Made by a program: the position numbers and the translations under genes. The notes below the pieces were generated by a model that was given only the letters and a program-made list of their open reading frames with translations, searched no databases and had not been told where the DNA came from. A stretch of DNA of 64,000 nt, taken from positions 62,001 through 126,000 of the forward strand of contig NZ_JAQQPZ010000004.1 in the NCBI RefSeq assembly GCF_028750675.1, given 5' to 3'. Shown piece after piece: positions 35,543 through 44,187 of this stretch (positions are counted from its first letter, which is position 1; the number at the start of each line of letters is the position of its first letter). Source of the DNA: Shewanella metallivivens (lineage in GTDB: Bacteria > Pseudomonadota > Gammaproteobacteria > Enterobacterales > Shewanellaceae).

Positions 35543-36411
35543 TAAAAACCTTCTATCACTTCTGGACTTAACCCTTGCAATGACGACATTAATGAATCAT
35601 TAAGTGCCGATGTTTCGATAGGTAAACCTTTTTCAATATACTCACGTAACGTGTTGTGTACTTTTGCAGAAGAGTATTGCCCAGATTTGGAATCGTGCTG
35701 CCACCAGACAAGATGTGAAATTCCCATAGAACCTTCTGGGCGTGCTGATGATGCATCTCCTTCAAAGAGTTTTACCAACACCGCTTTTATCTTAGCTGCA
35801 TCTTCATTGCTAAAACCTGTTTTTTCAGCCAATTGCGGCGTCATTGCACCAAAAGCAACATAGGTTGCTTTGTCCACTCGATGTTTCATCCCCATGGTAT
35901 CTGATGACTTTTTAGTTCCGTCACCTTCGCCACTGACGCTTTTAGTAATTTGTGTGCTAGTAATACTGACGGGCTCGATACTAAAAGCGCTTTGAATAGT
36001 CACAGGACCTCTAACAGGTATTGAAACACCATCAGAGCCTGTGCCTTTAAACGCAAACACTTGGCCAAATGCACGCACATCAAACCATTTCTCACAGCAT
36101 AATTGAGCAGCTTTGTGTGGCGCTGTTTTTTTACTGTTGAACGCGTCTTTACCTAAACCAAATTCGTCAGATTCGGCGCGATTTCGCAAGCTTGTCATGC
36201 TATCGGTTTTCTTTTCATCCGATTGCACAAAAATGCTCTCACCCGCTTCTTGTAAACGATCTCGAATTTTACGCTTTAAACACACATCGGTAATTTCGCC
36301 AAAGCCATCGTAATCGGTACGCGGGCGATTGCCATTAAGTGGATCGCCATTTGGGTTAGCGTTTAATACGTTAAAAATTAATGCAAAATCGATTTTATTT
36401 TGTAATGACAT
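35542..36411 (-). CDS. cas7: type I-C Cascade backbone protein Cas7 (Csd2)
   Basis: This protein of 289 residues forms the helical backbone of Cascade along the crispr RNA. The N-terminus, LQNKIDFALIFNVLNANPNGDPLNGNRPRTDYDGFGEITDVCLKRKIRDRL, is the standard Csd2 opening of the RRM-type fold. The GPVTIQSAFSIEPVSITSTQITKSVSGEGD segment is also diagnostic. It starts 16 bases after cas8c and its stop shares a base with the cas4 start (TAATG). Several copies per complex are expected, so translation may be stronger than for its neighbours, but nothing in the sequence shows that. Confidence 0.95.
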   Translation of the reverse strand: MSLQNKIDFALIFNVLNANPNGDPLNGNRPRTDYDGFGEITDVCLKRKIRDRLQEAGESIFVQSDEKKTDSMTSLRNRAESDEFGLGKDAFNSKKTAPHKAAQLCCEKWFDVRAFGQVFAFKGTGSDGVSIPVRGPVTIQSAFSIEPVSITSTQITKSVSGEGDGTKKSSDTMGMKHRVDKATYVAFGAMTPQLAEKTGFSNEDAAKIKAVLVKLFEGDASSARPEGSMGISHLVWWQHDSKSGQYSSAKVHNTLREYIEKGLPIETSALNDSLMSSLQGLSPEVIEGF

Positions 36412-36427
36412 AGTGATGTTCCTTTTC

Positions 36428-38395
36428 TTAAACTGTTTCTTCTAGGGATTCTGTTGTTTGCTCAGTAGTAAGTTTTTTAACCCACTGACCTTTCTCGACT
36501 TTATGGGTTTCTAACCACATCATTTGGTTATGAAAACCAAGCAAAAACTCAGGGCTTAGTTTTTGGTTTGAGGTAAAGTCAACAGGATTAAACATATCGG
36601 TTATTTGACTAATCAATGTTTTCGTTACTTTGTCATACCCTTGATAGTTATTAAAAAGTCGTTGCTGGTAAGGCACTAGGGCATTGCTGATGTTTAACCA
36701 TGTTGAAGCAGGCTTATTAACAAATTGCGTCATAAAACGCTCTGCCGTTGTTAAACGGTTTGCTTCGCTACTTGAGAGCGCAATTTTTTCAACCTTGTTC
36801 GCCACTGCCAGTAAACGACCGAACAAATAGTCGCGACTGGCATTCTCTAGTTGTAATGCCATTGGGTATTCCTTTTGAATAGTTGAATTGGGTGTTCGGG
36901 TGTAAAATCCTTTGATCAGCGAGCAAGCAATACCTAAATTTTGTAACCAAAGCCAAGTATGATCAGATTTATAGGCGACACGATTAATTGCTCGGTGAAA
37001 CGCGCTTTGCATTATGTCTTGTGGAATAGGTTTGCCCTCAACAATACACGGGTATAAACGAGTTATGAGGTTCTTCTTTAAAGTATCCGCTGATTTAAGT
37101 ACGTCGCCGTAAACACCGTCAAGCGCTCTGAATAAACTCGGGGCACTGTAAACCCATTGCCACTGCTCGTTGATTTTGACTCTCTGTTGCCAACCAAGAT
37201 CGAGTTGCCATTGCTCTAATCGTGCTAAAAACTCTTTTGCAATGGTTTCTCGATAATACAATATCCCCATCCTTCCGGGCGTGGCGGAATCTAGCCCCAG
37301 CAACGCAATTTGTTCGTTATCATCCAACTGGTGTTTAGTTTTTATACCGTTAAAGTGACGTTTTAACTGATTGGCGTATGCGCGGCCTAGATCTTGTGAG
37401 TGATCTACGCTGTCTGTTTCTTCTAAGAAACTGGCAAAGTCATTAAAGTCTGGTTTGGTTGGTTCAGGCACCTCTTTCGCCGACACCGCCCAAGCTAAAT
37501 AAACTTGATCACCATTTCTGAAAACACTTTGCTTGGTTAACAAGCAACGCAGTGCATTGTGCGCTTTTTGTGTTACTTCAAAGCTAATGTTGCAAGCCTC
37601 TTCATTTGATAAAAAACGTCCTCGAAAGGTATAACCGCTTTTGTCATTGGCAGAAATTAATTTAGCTTTATCGCCACTGTGGCGAATTTTGGCTGGATGA
37701 TTACTCGCCACAAGTTTGTCTTCGCCTGTGGCATAACATAGAGCGTGGCTTTCACCATTTTGACTATCAAAAGCAATCCAACTTTGTTGAATGCTGGAGT
37801 CAAGCCAAGTTTTTGATTGTGGTTCGCCCGGTACTTCAACGCTCCAACATACAAGCGCAGAACCTTGATCAAACAACCCTTTTTCTTTCGGTAGAATTTT
37901 TAATAGTGCAGGAGTTTCGCCCTCATCTTGCCATGTTGTAAGCAGTTGCCCACTGTGTTCATGTAGAACTTTGTCACCAATTAAGTCTGCCACCACAGTG
38001 CCTTTGGCAATATATTGGTACACTGCTCGCACTGCGGGGTGGCGATACTGAGACTCGCACCAAGCTTTTAATTGTGCTTGATAGAGCTCAAATCCTGACT
38101 TTTTAATGCCACCAAAAACAGCGTAGTCTTTCGCAACATATTGAATTTTGTCTGCCAATGCATGTGCACATAGACCACTGCTGCGCCCAGCTGACTGCTC
38201 AGTTGCAGGTAAGACTACTTGTGCTTTTTCAAGCACTTCAGCACGAATAAACTCACCTTTATTGTTGATAGCTATATGAATATGCGCATTTTGCAGAGTA
38301 TGACAAATTGGCATCACTTGTTGTTCAAATGGCATGGTGTCATTGAGTTTTTCAAGCTCACCGTAGGTTTTATAAAGCGTTGTTAACCAAGTCAT
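36428..38395 (-). CDS. cas8c: type I-C Cascade large subunit Cas8c (Csd1)
   Basis: This protein of about 655 residues recognises the PAM and stabilises the displaced strand in the type I-C effector; it can also carry an internal start that yields the small subunit Cas11c. The opening MTWLTTLYKTYGELEKLNDTMPFEQQVMPICHTLQNAHIHIAINNKGEF and later parts (PGRMGILYYRETIAKEFLARLEQWQLDLGW, TPNSTIQKEYPMALQLENASRDYLFGRLLAVANKVE) match Csd1. The ATG at 38395 overlaps the cas5c stop (ATGA) and is preferred to a TTG six bases upstream. An internal Cas11c start would be expected in the last third, but I could not identify it with confidence. Confidence 0.95.
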   Translation of the reverse strand: MTWLTTLYKTYGELEKLNDTMPFEQQVMPICHTLQNAHIHIAINNKGEFIRAEVLEKAQVVLPATEQSAGRSSGLCAHALADKIQYVAKDYAVFGGIKKSGFELYQAQLKAWCESQYRHPAVRAVYQYIAKGTVVADLIGDKVLHEHSGQLLTTWQDEGETPALLKILPKEKGLFDQGSALVCWSVEVPGEPQSKTWLDSSIQQSWIAFDSQNGESHALCYATGEDKLVASNHPAKIRHSGDKAKLISANDKSGYTFRGRFLSNEEACNISFEVTQKAHNALRCLLTKQSVFRNGDQVYLAWAVSAKEVPEPTKPDFNDFASFLEETDSVDHSQDLGRAYANQLKRHFNGIKTKHQLDDNEQIALLGLDSATPGRMGILYYRETIAKEFLARLEQWQLDLGWQQRVKINEQWQWVYSAPSLFRALDGVYGDVLKSADTLKKNLITRLYPCIVEGKPIPQDIMQSAFHRAINRVAYKSDHTWLWLQNLGIACSLIKGFYTRTPNSTIQKEYPMALQLENASRDYLFGRLLAVANKVEKIALSSSEANRLTTAERFMTQFVNKPASTWLNISNALVPYQQRLFNNYQGYDKVTKTLISQITDMFNPVDFTSNQKLSPEFLLGFHNQMMWLETHKVEKGQWVKKLTTEQTTESLEETV

Positions 38396-39096
38396 AAGCA
38401 AGTCTCCGTTTGCTCAACACTTTGCACGTTTTGTTCAAGCTCAAAACTTTTGGCGCACATATTTCTCACGTGGCGCATTACTGGACAGGCTGTAACAACT
38501 GGATATTCAATTACGCCGTTTCTCATTACGCCATGCCAGAATCGACTAATCAGTTCGTCGTTGCCTGTTTCATCTGGGTAACCAAAACTGTGAAACATTA
38601 AGCCAAAACCTAGCTCGTCAATATTATCGTAAGCGCCTTCGCCTTCGCCAAACACACAGGGTTCAACGTAACCTTGGCAATCTCGAGTGCCTAAAAAGAT
38701 GTCTTGTCGGCCACCTTTTTCAAGCATGCGTTTAGCAATAGCAAAGTGTTTACCATCGACTCGATCTTTCGCAAGTTCGGGTCGATGCTCATTCCACTCA
38801 AAATGCGCTTCAACTTGATATTCAACGTCATGCAAAAAGGTGTAATACGCTAAAGTATTACCCCCTCCCCAGTTCAATGGTTTGGTGCCTTTGGTTTGAG
38901 TACGTAGTGGTTTTATCACCCTAACTCTATCAACATGCCAAACGAGTGTTGGTTTCCAGTAGATCGATTTTAAAACGCCTTTTATCGCCTCGTAGGTGGG
39001 AATGTGATAGGTACACTTTTCACCTCCGACTTTGGTGATAGGGTCGGTAAACAACGCATACCTGCCCCATAATCTAAAACTAATACTGTTTTTCAC
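38392..39096 (-). CDS. cas5c: type I-C crRNA-processing protein Cas5c (Cas5d)
   Basis: In type I-C systems, which lack Cas6, this RAMP protein cuts the crispr RNA precursor at the base of the repeat hairpin and stays on the 5' handle. With a GTG start at 39096 it has 234 residues beginning KNSISFRLWGRYALFTDPITKVGGEKCTYHIPTYEAIKGVLKSIYWKPT, the classical Cas5c N-terminus. AAGGAG sits six bases before this GTG, whereas the longer frame from 39135 has no ribosome binding site. No Cas6 gene is present in the operon, consistent with this role. It overlaps cas8c by ATGA and starts 31 bases after cas3. Confidence 0.95.
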   Translation of the reverse strand: MKNSISFRLWGRYALFTDPITKVGGEKCTYHIPTYEAIKGVLKSIYWKPTLVWHVDRVRVIKPLRTQTKGTKPLNWGGGNTLAYYTFLHDVEYQVEAHFEWNEHRPELAKDRVDGKHFAIAKRMLEKGGRQDIFLGTRDCQGYVEPCVFGEGEGAYDNIDELGFGLMFHSFGYPDETGNDELISRFWHGVMRNGVIEYPVVTACPVMRHVRNMCAKSFELEQNVQSVEQTETCL

Positions 39097-39127
39097 ATGG
39101 CTCTCCTTGTTAAAAACGTGGTCGTAT

Positions 39128-41611
39128 TTAAACAATTAAATCTGACTGAACATTGGCTACCTCTAAGCTCAAACCAAAGTCTTGCCTGTAAAATTCCTCA
39201 CTTAAATAAAATACGGCTTCGTCTTGTGCTATTGGGTACACTGCCTGCTGATCAATGAGCTTTTGCCAAACATTGGGAAATATATTCACACTGTATTTTT
39301 GTGCGGCTTTTAACAGGCAGCGATAACTTGATGCATCAAAGCGCTTATCTAGCGCACATAACTGCGTGATGATGACTTTTGCTTCTTCATTGAACGGCAC
39401 GATCACTGAATGCACGGGCGCATCAATGGCGTTAAACTGTTTGGCAGCCGTCATAAAAGACTGCTTCAGGGCAAACGGTGTTTTATTGATATTTCTTAGA
39501 TTGCTACTTAATAAATTAAGCAAGGTTTGGTCTTGCTTCGCCGGATAGCTCATCTCTTTGTGGCGCTCATAAAAGTAGTATTGAAAATACCGGTTCATCG
39601 CTTCTGGTTTAAGCAAGTCGTTCTCGTTAAACTCGGCGAATATTCTTATTGTGGCTGCAATACCCGTTTTAATATCGTGGAGCATGCCAATATTTTCTTT
39701 AACAGGATTAAGCACAAAAACATGGCCTTTTTGCTGCTTGCCATTTCGGTTGCAACGCCCTGCCGCTTGAGCGATTGAGTCAAGCCCTGCAACAAATCGA
39801 ATTACACAGCCAAAATCAACATCCACCCCCGCTTCAATAAGCTGTGTACTAATACACAAAGTTGCCAACCCGCTTGCTAACCGCTCTCTGACTTCATCTA
39901 AAATTTGTTTACGGTGAGCCGAACACATACCGGTACTTAAATGGAAGATTTTTGTTTCATCAGTAACTTGGCTTCCAAACGATTGAAATAACGTTTTCGC
40001 CCACGCCTTGGTATTTACAATCACTAAACAGCTTTTTGCCGCTGATAATTGCTGTTGAACTAATTCTGTGATTTCGGTTTCATTCCAACCGCCTTTTTTT
40101 GTTATGTTTTTTAAGCTCACTCGTTCTAGCTGTTGATAGAGCTTGTCGATATTTGGGGTAAGTTCATTTTCTTGCGATAATTGCAGTTCACCAAATGGCT
40201 TTATTGGGTCGGGTAACTGATTGAGTAAAGGTTGGGTAGCGGTACACATTAACGCCGTGGTGTTGCAGAACCGCGTTAGGTAGTTAATCGTGTTATTAAA
40301 TAGATGCACACAACGAATAGGAAGCGTTTGAATTTCATCAAAAACCAGTACCGCATTGCTGAGTTGGTGCATACGCCTTGACCCGCGAGTACCACTGGCA
40401 AACGCACTTTCTAAAAACTGCACCATGGTTGTAAGTACTATGGGCTTATCCCAATTTTCACAGGCAAGTTTTGAGCGCCACGTTTGTTGCTCTGGTTCTA
40501 GGCTTGAATGATGCTCTAAAACCCAATCATCAGTATTCACCTCATCTAAAACCCCACGAATGGCATTGGCATTTTGTTCAATGATCGAGGTAAATGGGAT
40601 TATGTAAATAATCCTATCTAGGTTGTGTTTTTTGGCATGATGCAAAGCAAAGCGCAGGCTAGCATATGTTTTACCGCCCCCAGTAGGCACGGTTAAACTG
40701 TATATTCCTGTTTCATCTTGCGCACGATGAAAACAATTATCTGATATTTCAGCTCGAATATGATCGATTGGATTAACTGGATCAAACTGAACGATAAAGC
40801 TTTCAATTCTATCGCAAGCAAACGCCCAATCAGGCAGCTTAAAGCGCTCAAGTTTATTGCAAGGTTGCTCAAAATCAGCACTGTCAATTCGGTCAGCATC
40901 TATTAGGCAACTAAACATCATTTTGGTAAACATGCCAAGATAATAGTCATGCTCAATTGCTGAAAGCTCGAACCTATCGAACATAGCTTTAAGATGTTTG
41001 CTGCTTTCTAAAATAAACTCAAAACTCGCGAGTAACTGCGCTTGCGAAAGTAACTCAGGATCAGCGTTTTTGCTACATTCTTTTAGGTGAGTTAATTCAT
41101 CATGCTTTTTAATTCTGTTTGTAAAAACGTTTTCACTTTCTGACAAACTATCTATCAGCCCACTATGGTGTGATGCAATACACATACTGAGTGCTTGAGC
41201 AATTGCTAGTCCGTACGGTGTAAGTGTTTGGTCTTGTTGCTGCAATTTCCCTATGTGAGGCCACAGAGCTTTTAATACCCATTGAGCACCGGCGCTTGAA
41301 TGGTCGATTTTACCTTTTAAACTTTTGCTCGTTGGACTTTCAGAGCTACCCTCATCATTATCAGGGTTATAACCTGTTTGCTCTGTAATAATAAGACGCA
41401 TGTAATTTTGAAATGCACTGCTGTATTTTCCAAAGTCATGCATTAAACCAATGAGTTGGCCTTGCTTTTCAAAACCCACCTTCTTAGATAGTTTGCCAGC
41501 CAACTCACTCACAGCCCATAAATGCGCCTTGACACTTTGATGCTGTTTACCCTTAAAGTCTGGATGTGCTACGTAAATCGTTTTTAAATCCGATAGGCTT
41601 AAGTCGTCCAT
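39128..41611 (-). CDS. cas3: CRISPR-associated nuclease-helicase Cas3
   Basis: This protein of about 827 residues is recruited by Cascade to unwind and shred target DNA. The N-terminal HD nuclease domain shows HLWAVSELAGKL, LMHDFGKYSSAFQNYM and SHHSGLID (metal-binding His and Asp). The superfamily 2 helicase follows: Walker A VPTGGGKTYASLRFALHH, DEIQ box LVFDEIQTLPIR, CTATQPL, and a C-terminal motif VI QAAGRCNRNGKQ. The ATG at 41611 with GAGG upstream is preferred to a GTG at 41617. It is the first gene of the cas operon, 139 bases after the WYL regulator, with a palindrome and a possible promoter in between. Confidence 0.96.
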   Translation of the reverse strand: MDDLSLSDLKTIYVAHPDFKGKQHQSVKAHLWAVSELAGKLSKKVGFEKQGQLIGLMHDFGKYSSAFQNYMRLIITEQTGYNPDNDEGSSESPTSKSLKGKIDHSSAGAQWVLKALWPHIGKLQQQDQTLTPYGLAIAQALSMCIASHHSGLIDSLSESENVFTNRIKKHDELTHLKECSKNADPELLSQAQLLASFEFILESSKHLKAMFDRFELSAIEHDYYLGMFTKMMFSCLIDADRIDSADFEQPCNKLERFKLPDWAFACDRIESFIVQFDPVNPIDHIRAEISDNCFHRAQDETGIYSLTVPTGGGKTYASLRFALHHAKKHNLDRIIYIIPFTSIIEQNANAIRGVLDEVNTDDWVLEHHSSLEPEQQTWRSKLACENWDKPIVLTTMVQFLESAFASGTRGSRRMHQLSNAVLVFDEIQTLPIRCVHLFNNTINYLTRFCNTTALMCTATQPLLNQLPDPIKPFGELQLSQENELTPNIDKLYQQLERVSLKNITKKGGWNETEITELVQQQLSAAKSCLVIVNTKAWAKTLFQSFGSQVTDETKIFHLSTGMCSAHRKQILDEVRERLASGLATLCISTQLIEAGVDVDFGCVIRFVAGLDSIAQAAGRCNRNGKQQKGHVFVLNPVKENIGMLHDIKTGIAATIRIFAEFNENDLLKPEAMNRYFQYYFYERHKEMSYPAKQDQTLLNLLSSNLRNINKTPFALKQSFMTAAKQFNAIDAPVHSVIVPFNEEAKVIITQLCALDKRFDASSYRCLLKAAQKYSVNIFPNVWQKLIDQQAVYPIAQDEAVFYLSEEFYRQDFGLSLEVANVQSDLIV

Positions 41612-41664
41612 ATTCACCTCTTTGTGCCAAGTCCTTGCACTGTATACCGTTTAATATTTACTCA

Positions 41665-41691
41665 TCTATACTGTTGTTTTGCACAGGTAAA
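41665..41691 (-). promoter_or_regulatory. candidate promoter of the cas operon
   Basis: On the minus strand TATAGA (41665-41670) could be the -10 box and TTTACC (41686-41691) a -35 box 15 bases away, slightly short. The -35 overlaps one arm of the palindrome, so binding there would block transcription. Confidence 0.35.
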
Positions 41692-41703
41692 GTCAGTTTA
41701 CCT
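41685..41703. promoter_or_regulatory. palindrome between the WYL regulator and cas3, candidate operator
   Basis: AGGTAAA and TTTACCT face each other across GTCAG, a perfect 7-5-7 inverted repeat in the only non-coding gap upstream of the cas operon. Its size suits the dimeric winged-helix WYL protein encoded next to it. Autoregulation would need another copy upstream of the regulator, which I did not see. Confidence 0.5.
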
Positions 41704-41750
41704 TTGGCTAAGTGACTACAGTGATTTTGCTGCGTTTATTGGCATTCGCA

Positions 41751-42572
41751 TTAAAATAGCCACTGTTTTATGTCATCTTGGTTTACAAGCACCCATTGTT
41801 GGGCCTCTGGTGTGCCGTCTAGCATTTTGATATTGATCTGCATTTCGCGCAGAACATAGTGTGCTAATGCAGCCCGTGTTTTAATGACCAATTGACCATC
41901 TGTGAGGGTAAAATCGTTACCAAGCACCCATTTTTGCGCGTCGGTTAAACGGTAATCTGGCTGCAACACGATTGGAATAATCGTTTGCCATGCATGGTCC
42001 CCAGATACCGGATGTGTTGAGTTATCGAGTAATTCAGCCTCACCTTTAAAACGACTGATCACTAAGTCTCTGTACGCTTGTGACTTTTCACAATAACCTC
42101 TTACATGCCAGCGTAAGCCTGTATTGACAAAAGTATGGGGGTGAAAAATACGACCATCGTTTTCTGGATGAGATAACGATACATATTGAACATCTATGCG
42201 TCTTTGTTGCTCCATGGCAGCAACAAGTAATCGTATTATTTGTACTGATACAATGCGATCCGGTATCGACACATGTGCCACTTGAGGTGATTGGTAACTT
42301 TTATCGAGAATGGTGTGGGTTTCGTACCAGTGTAGATACTGGCCGAGCTCACCAGAAATAAACTGAGGGGAAAATGTTTGTGCAGGAATATACCCTTGTT
42401 CTGTTTTCAGCAGATTAAGCGGGTATTTGAGGATATATTGCTTAAAATCGTTGTAGGTCTGTTGGCGGCTTATACCAAATTGCAGCATAAGCTGTTTGTT
42501 ACTTATGCTGCCTTGCCACCATGCTAGCATTTCTATAAATAGAAAGCGTTTGTAAGACAAATCCTTTGCCAT
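41751..42572 (-). CDS. WYL-domain transcriptional regulator upstream of cas3
   Basis: The protein has 273 residues: an N-terminal winged helix (YKRFLFIEMLAWWQGSISNKQLMLQFGISRQQTYNDFKQYI), a linker, a WYL domain (RIDVQYVSLSHPENDGRIFHPHTFVNTGLRWHVRGYCEKSQAYRDLVISR) and a C-terminal WCX-like domain ending LVNQDDIKQWLF. The layout and size match the BrxR/CapW group of repressors found beside BREX and CBASS systems. Such proteins are thought to sense a nucleic acid or nucleotide ligand via the WYL domain and release the operator during infection. Here it is codirectional with and directly upstream of cas3, so control of the cas operon is a reasonable inference. The start codon has only a weak ribosome binding site. 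Confidence 0.82.
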   Translation of the reverse strand: MAKDLSYKRFLFIEMLAWWQGSISNKQLMLQFGISRQQTYNDFKQYILKYPLNLLKTEQGYIPAQTFSPQFISGELGQYLHWYETHTILDKSYQSPQVAHVSIPDRIVSVQIIRLLVAAMEQQRRIDVQYVSLSHPENDGRIFHPHTFVNTGLRWHVRGYCEKSQAYRDLVISRFKGEAELLDNSTHPVSGDHAWQTIIPIVLQPDYRLTDAQKWVLGNDFTLTDGQLVIKTRAALAHYVLREMQINIKMLDGTPEAQQWVLVNQDDIKQWLF

Positions 42573-42694
42573 TCACGTCACTGTGTTTAATGTGCCCTTA
42601 GCCATGTTATAAATCGCTTTCACGATTCGGTCAATCATATTGTTCTGCAAATACAAGTAGGTGCATTAATTTCACTGACGTTAAACCGCAAACA

Positions 42695-42901
42695 TTAACT
42701 TTCCAAGGTAAACCCAACTTTAATAGTGACTTGCCAATGAGCAACTAAGCCTTCTTCTAAATGACCACGGGTTTCGACCACTTCAAACCAACGCAGATGC
42801 TTTAGTGATTTATTGGCTGACGCAATGGCGTTTTTTACCGCCTCGTCACTGCTGATGGGTGATGAACCAACAAGCTCTATTATTTTGTAAGTATGACTCA
42901 T
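42695..42901 (-). CDS. dodecin family flavin-binding protein
   Basis: This 68-residue protein reads [50 protein letters not shown], then [13 protein letters not shown], the full dodecin pattern of a beta strand, helix and two strands. Dodecins form hollow dodecamers in the cytoplasm that store or buffer FMN, FAD or riboflavin; the conserved Trp in LRWFEV stacks on the flavin. AAGGAG lies six bases ahead of the ATG. It is a single-gene unit between the WYL regulator and metR. Confidence 0.92.
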   Translation of the reverse strand: MSHTYKIIELVGSSPISSDEAVKNAIASANKSLKHLRWFEVVETRGHLEEGLVAHWQVTIKVGFTLES

Positions 42902-43281
42902 GCTTAACTCCTTATTTTCAGCTCATTCAAGCGCGACTGATAAATGATTAATCCTTTATCAGTATAGTCTTAAGCTTGTCTGTTCGCCTTTTTCTGTCGC
43001 TCGAGACTTTAGAGATATGGTTTCAATCATGTGATGCAGGCAAGCGTCTTCTCTTCAAATAAGTGCTTGAGTTAATCGTGTAACGGGTTTTGTAATAATG
43101 GAGAACTCAGTTATTGAATATTGTATACAGCAAAGTCGCTTTATTAACTAAAATTAATAGTTAAATATGTAAAAAAACTCATACAGGCGTCTGGACGTCT
43201 AGAAGTTTATTGTGTTATTCTCCCGTCAAGCAATCGAATTGATTTCATCAGCTAGTTGAGCAAGATTCATGTGGAGAGAAA
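42902..43281. other. divergent intergenic region between dodecin and metR
   Basis: This is a 380-base non-coding region. The dodecin ribosome binding site is at its left end and tandem MetJ-type boxes (43185-43208) are near its right end. A short AT-rich inverted repeat lies at about 43141-43163 (TTATTAACTA, then TTAATAGTTAA). No small gene was found. Confidence 0.6.
43185..43208 (+). promoter_or_regulatory. tandem MetJ-type operator boxes upstream of metR
   Basis: Three adjacent 8-mers read AGGCGTCT, GGACGTCT and AGAAGTTT. The known MetJ box is AGACGTCT, so the first two match at seven of eight positions each and the third is weaker. MetJ repressors bind two or more tandem boxes. The array is 73 bases before the metR ATG. 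Confidence 0.75.
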
Positions 43282-44187
43282 ATGATAGAGCTTAGACACC
43301 TTCGCACCTTGATGGCGTTAAAAGAAAGTGGCAGTTTGGCGGGTGCAGCTAAAAAACGGTTTGTAACCCAGTCGGCGCTTTCTCATCAAATAAAAGAGTT
43401 AGAGACTCGTATTAACTCAGCGATTTTTGTTCGAAAAAGTAAACCGTTAACTTTCACCCATGAAGGTGCGCGACTGCTGAATTTAGCAGAAGAAATTTTA
43501 CCAAAGGTGATTGCAACTGAATCTGATCTTAAACGTGGTCTTGAAGGTGAAAGCCAGCAGTTAAAGTTAGGCATTGAATGCCATAGTTGTTTTCGTTGGT
43601 TGATGCCGGTGATTGAACAGTTTAAGCAACATGCTCCCGATGCGCAGGTTGATATTTCAAGCCGTCATTTGTTTGATTCGCTCAATGCACTGCAAACCGG
43701 TGGATTGGACATTGTACTGACCTCAGATCCTGTACCAGGCCACAGTGTGGCGTATCAACATTTGTTTGATTTTGAGGTAAAGCTAGTCACATCAAGCGAA
43801 CATCCGCTCGCGAAGAAAGCGTATGTGACACCGCCTGATTTGGCTAAAGAAACAGTAATTAGCTACCCTGTGCCATTAGCGCGCTTAGACATTTACAAAC
43901 ACTTTTTAGAGCCTGCGGGTGTTGAACCTGGCGAACAAAAGCAATGCGATTTGACCTCAATGTTATTGCAACGAGTCGCCTGTAATGATGGTGTCGCGAC
44001 GCTACCCACATGGTCAATTCGCGAGAGCCAAGGCTTGAGTTTAGCGGCAGTGAAATTAGGTGCAGAAGGACTGAAACGCCCTTTGTTTGGCGCTTATCGC
44101 AGAGACGCCACTAATGCAAATTTGATTCAAAAGTGGCTTGAGCTTGTCGCAAGTGAAGGGCTCGCACTACAACGGATTAATCAATAG
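43282..44187 (+). CDS. metR: LysR-type activator of methionine biosynthesis
   Basis: This protein of 301 residues activates methionine genes such as metE and metH with homocysteine as co-inducer. The winged helix MIELRHLRTLMALKESGSLAGAAKKRFVTQSALSHQIKELETRI and the effector domain start LKLGIECHSCFRWLMPVIEQF are very close to E. coli MetR, including the IECHSC segment. GGAGAG precedes the ATG and MetJ-type boxes lie upstream, giving control by the S-adenosylmethionine repressor. Its last 21 bases overlap the end of a convergent HDOD gene, which may cause transcriptional interference. Confidence 0.92.
   Translation: MIELRHLRTLMALKESGSLAGAAKKRFVTQSALSHQIKELETRINSAIFVRKSKPLTFTHEGARLLNLAEEILPKVIATESDLKRGLEGESQQLKLGIECHSCFRWLMPVIEQFKQHAPDAQVDISSRHLFDSLNALQTGGLDIVLTSDPVPGHSVAYQHLFDFEVKLVTSSEHPLAKKAYVTPPDLAKETVISYPVPLARLDIYKHFLEPAGVEPGEQKQCDLTSMLLQRVACNDGVATLPTWSIRESQGLSLAAVKLGAEGLKRPLFGAYRRDATNANLIQKWLELVASEGLALQRINQ

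Noticed and set aside
36428..37500. Internal start for the small subunit Cas11c inside cas8c
   Set aside because: Expected from other type I-C systems, but I could not point to a single ATG or GTG with a clear ribosome binding site and correct helical content.
39097..39135. Longer Cas5c starting at 39135 with TTG
   Set aside because: The GTG at 39096 has a strong AAGGAG and yields the standard Cas5c N-terminus; the longer frame has neither.
43016..43030. GGTTTCAATC at 43,019, which resembles the start of the I-C repeat
   Set aside because: Only the first ten or so bases match and the palindromic core is absent, so it is chance similarity, not a stray repeat.
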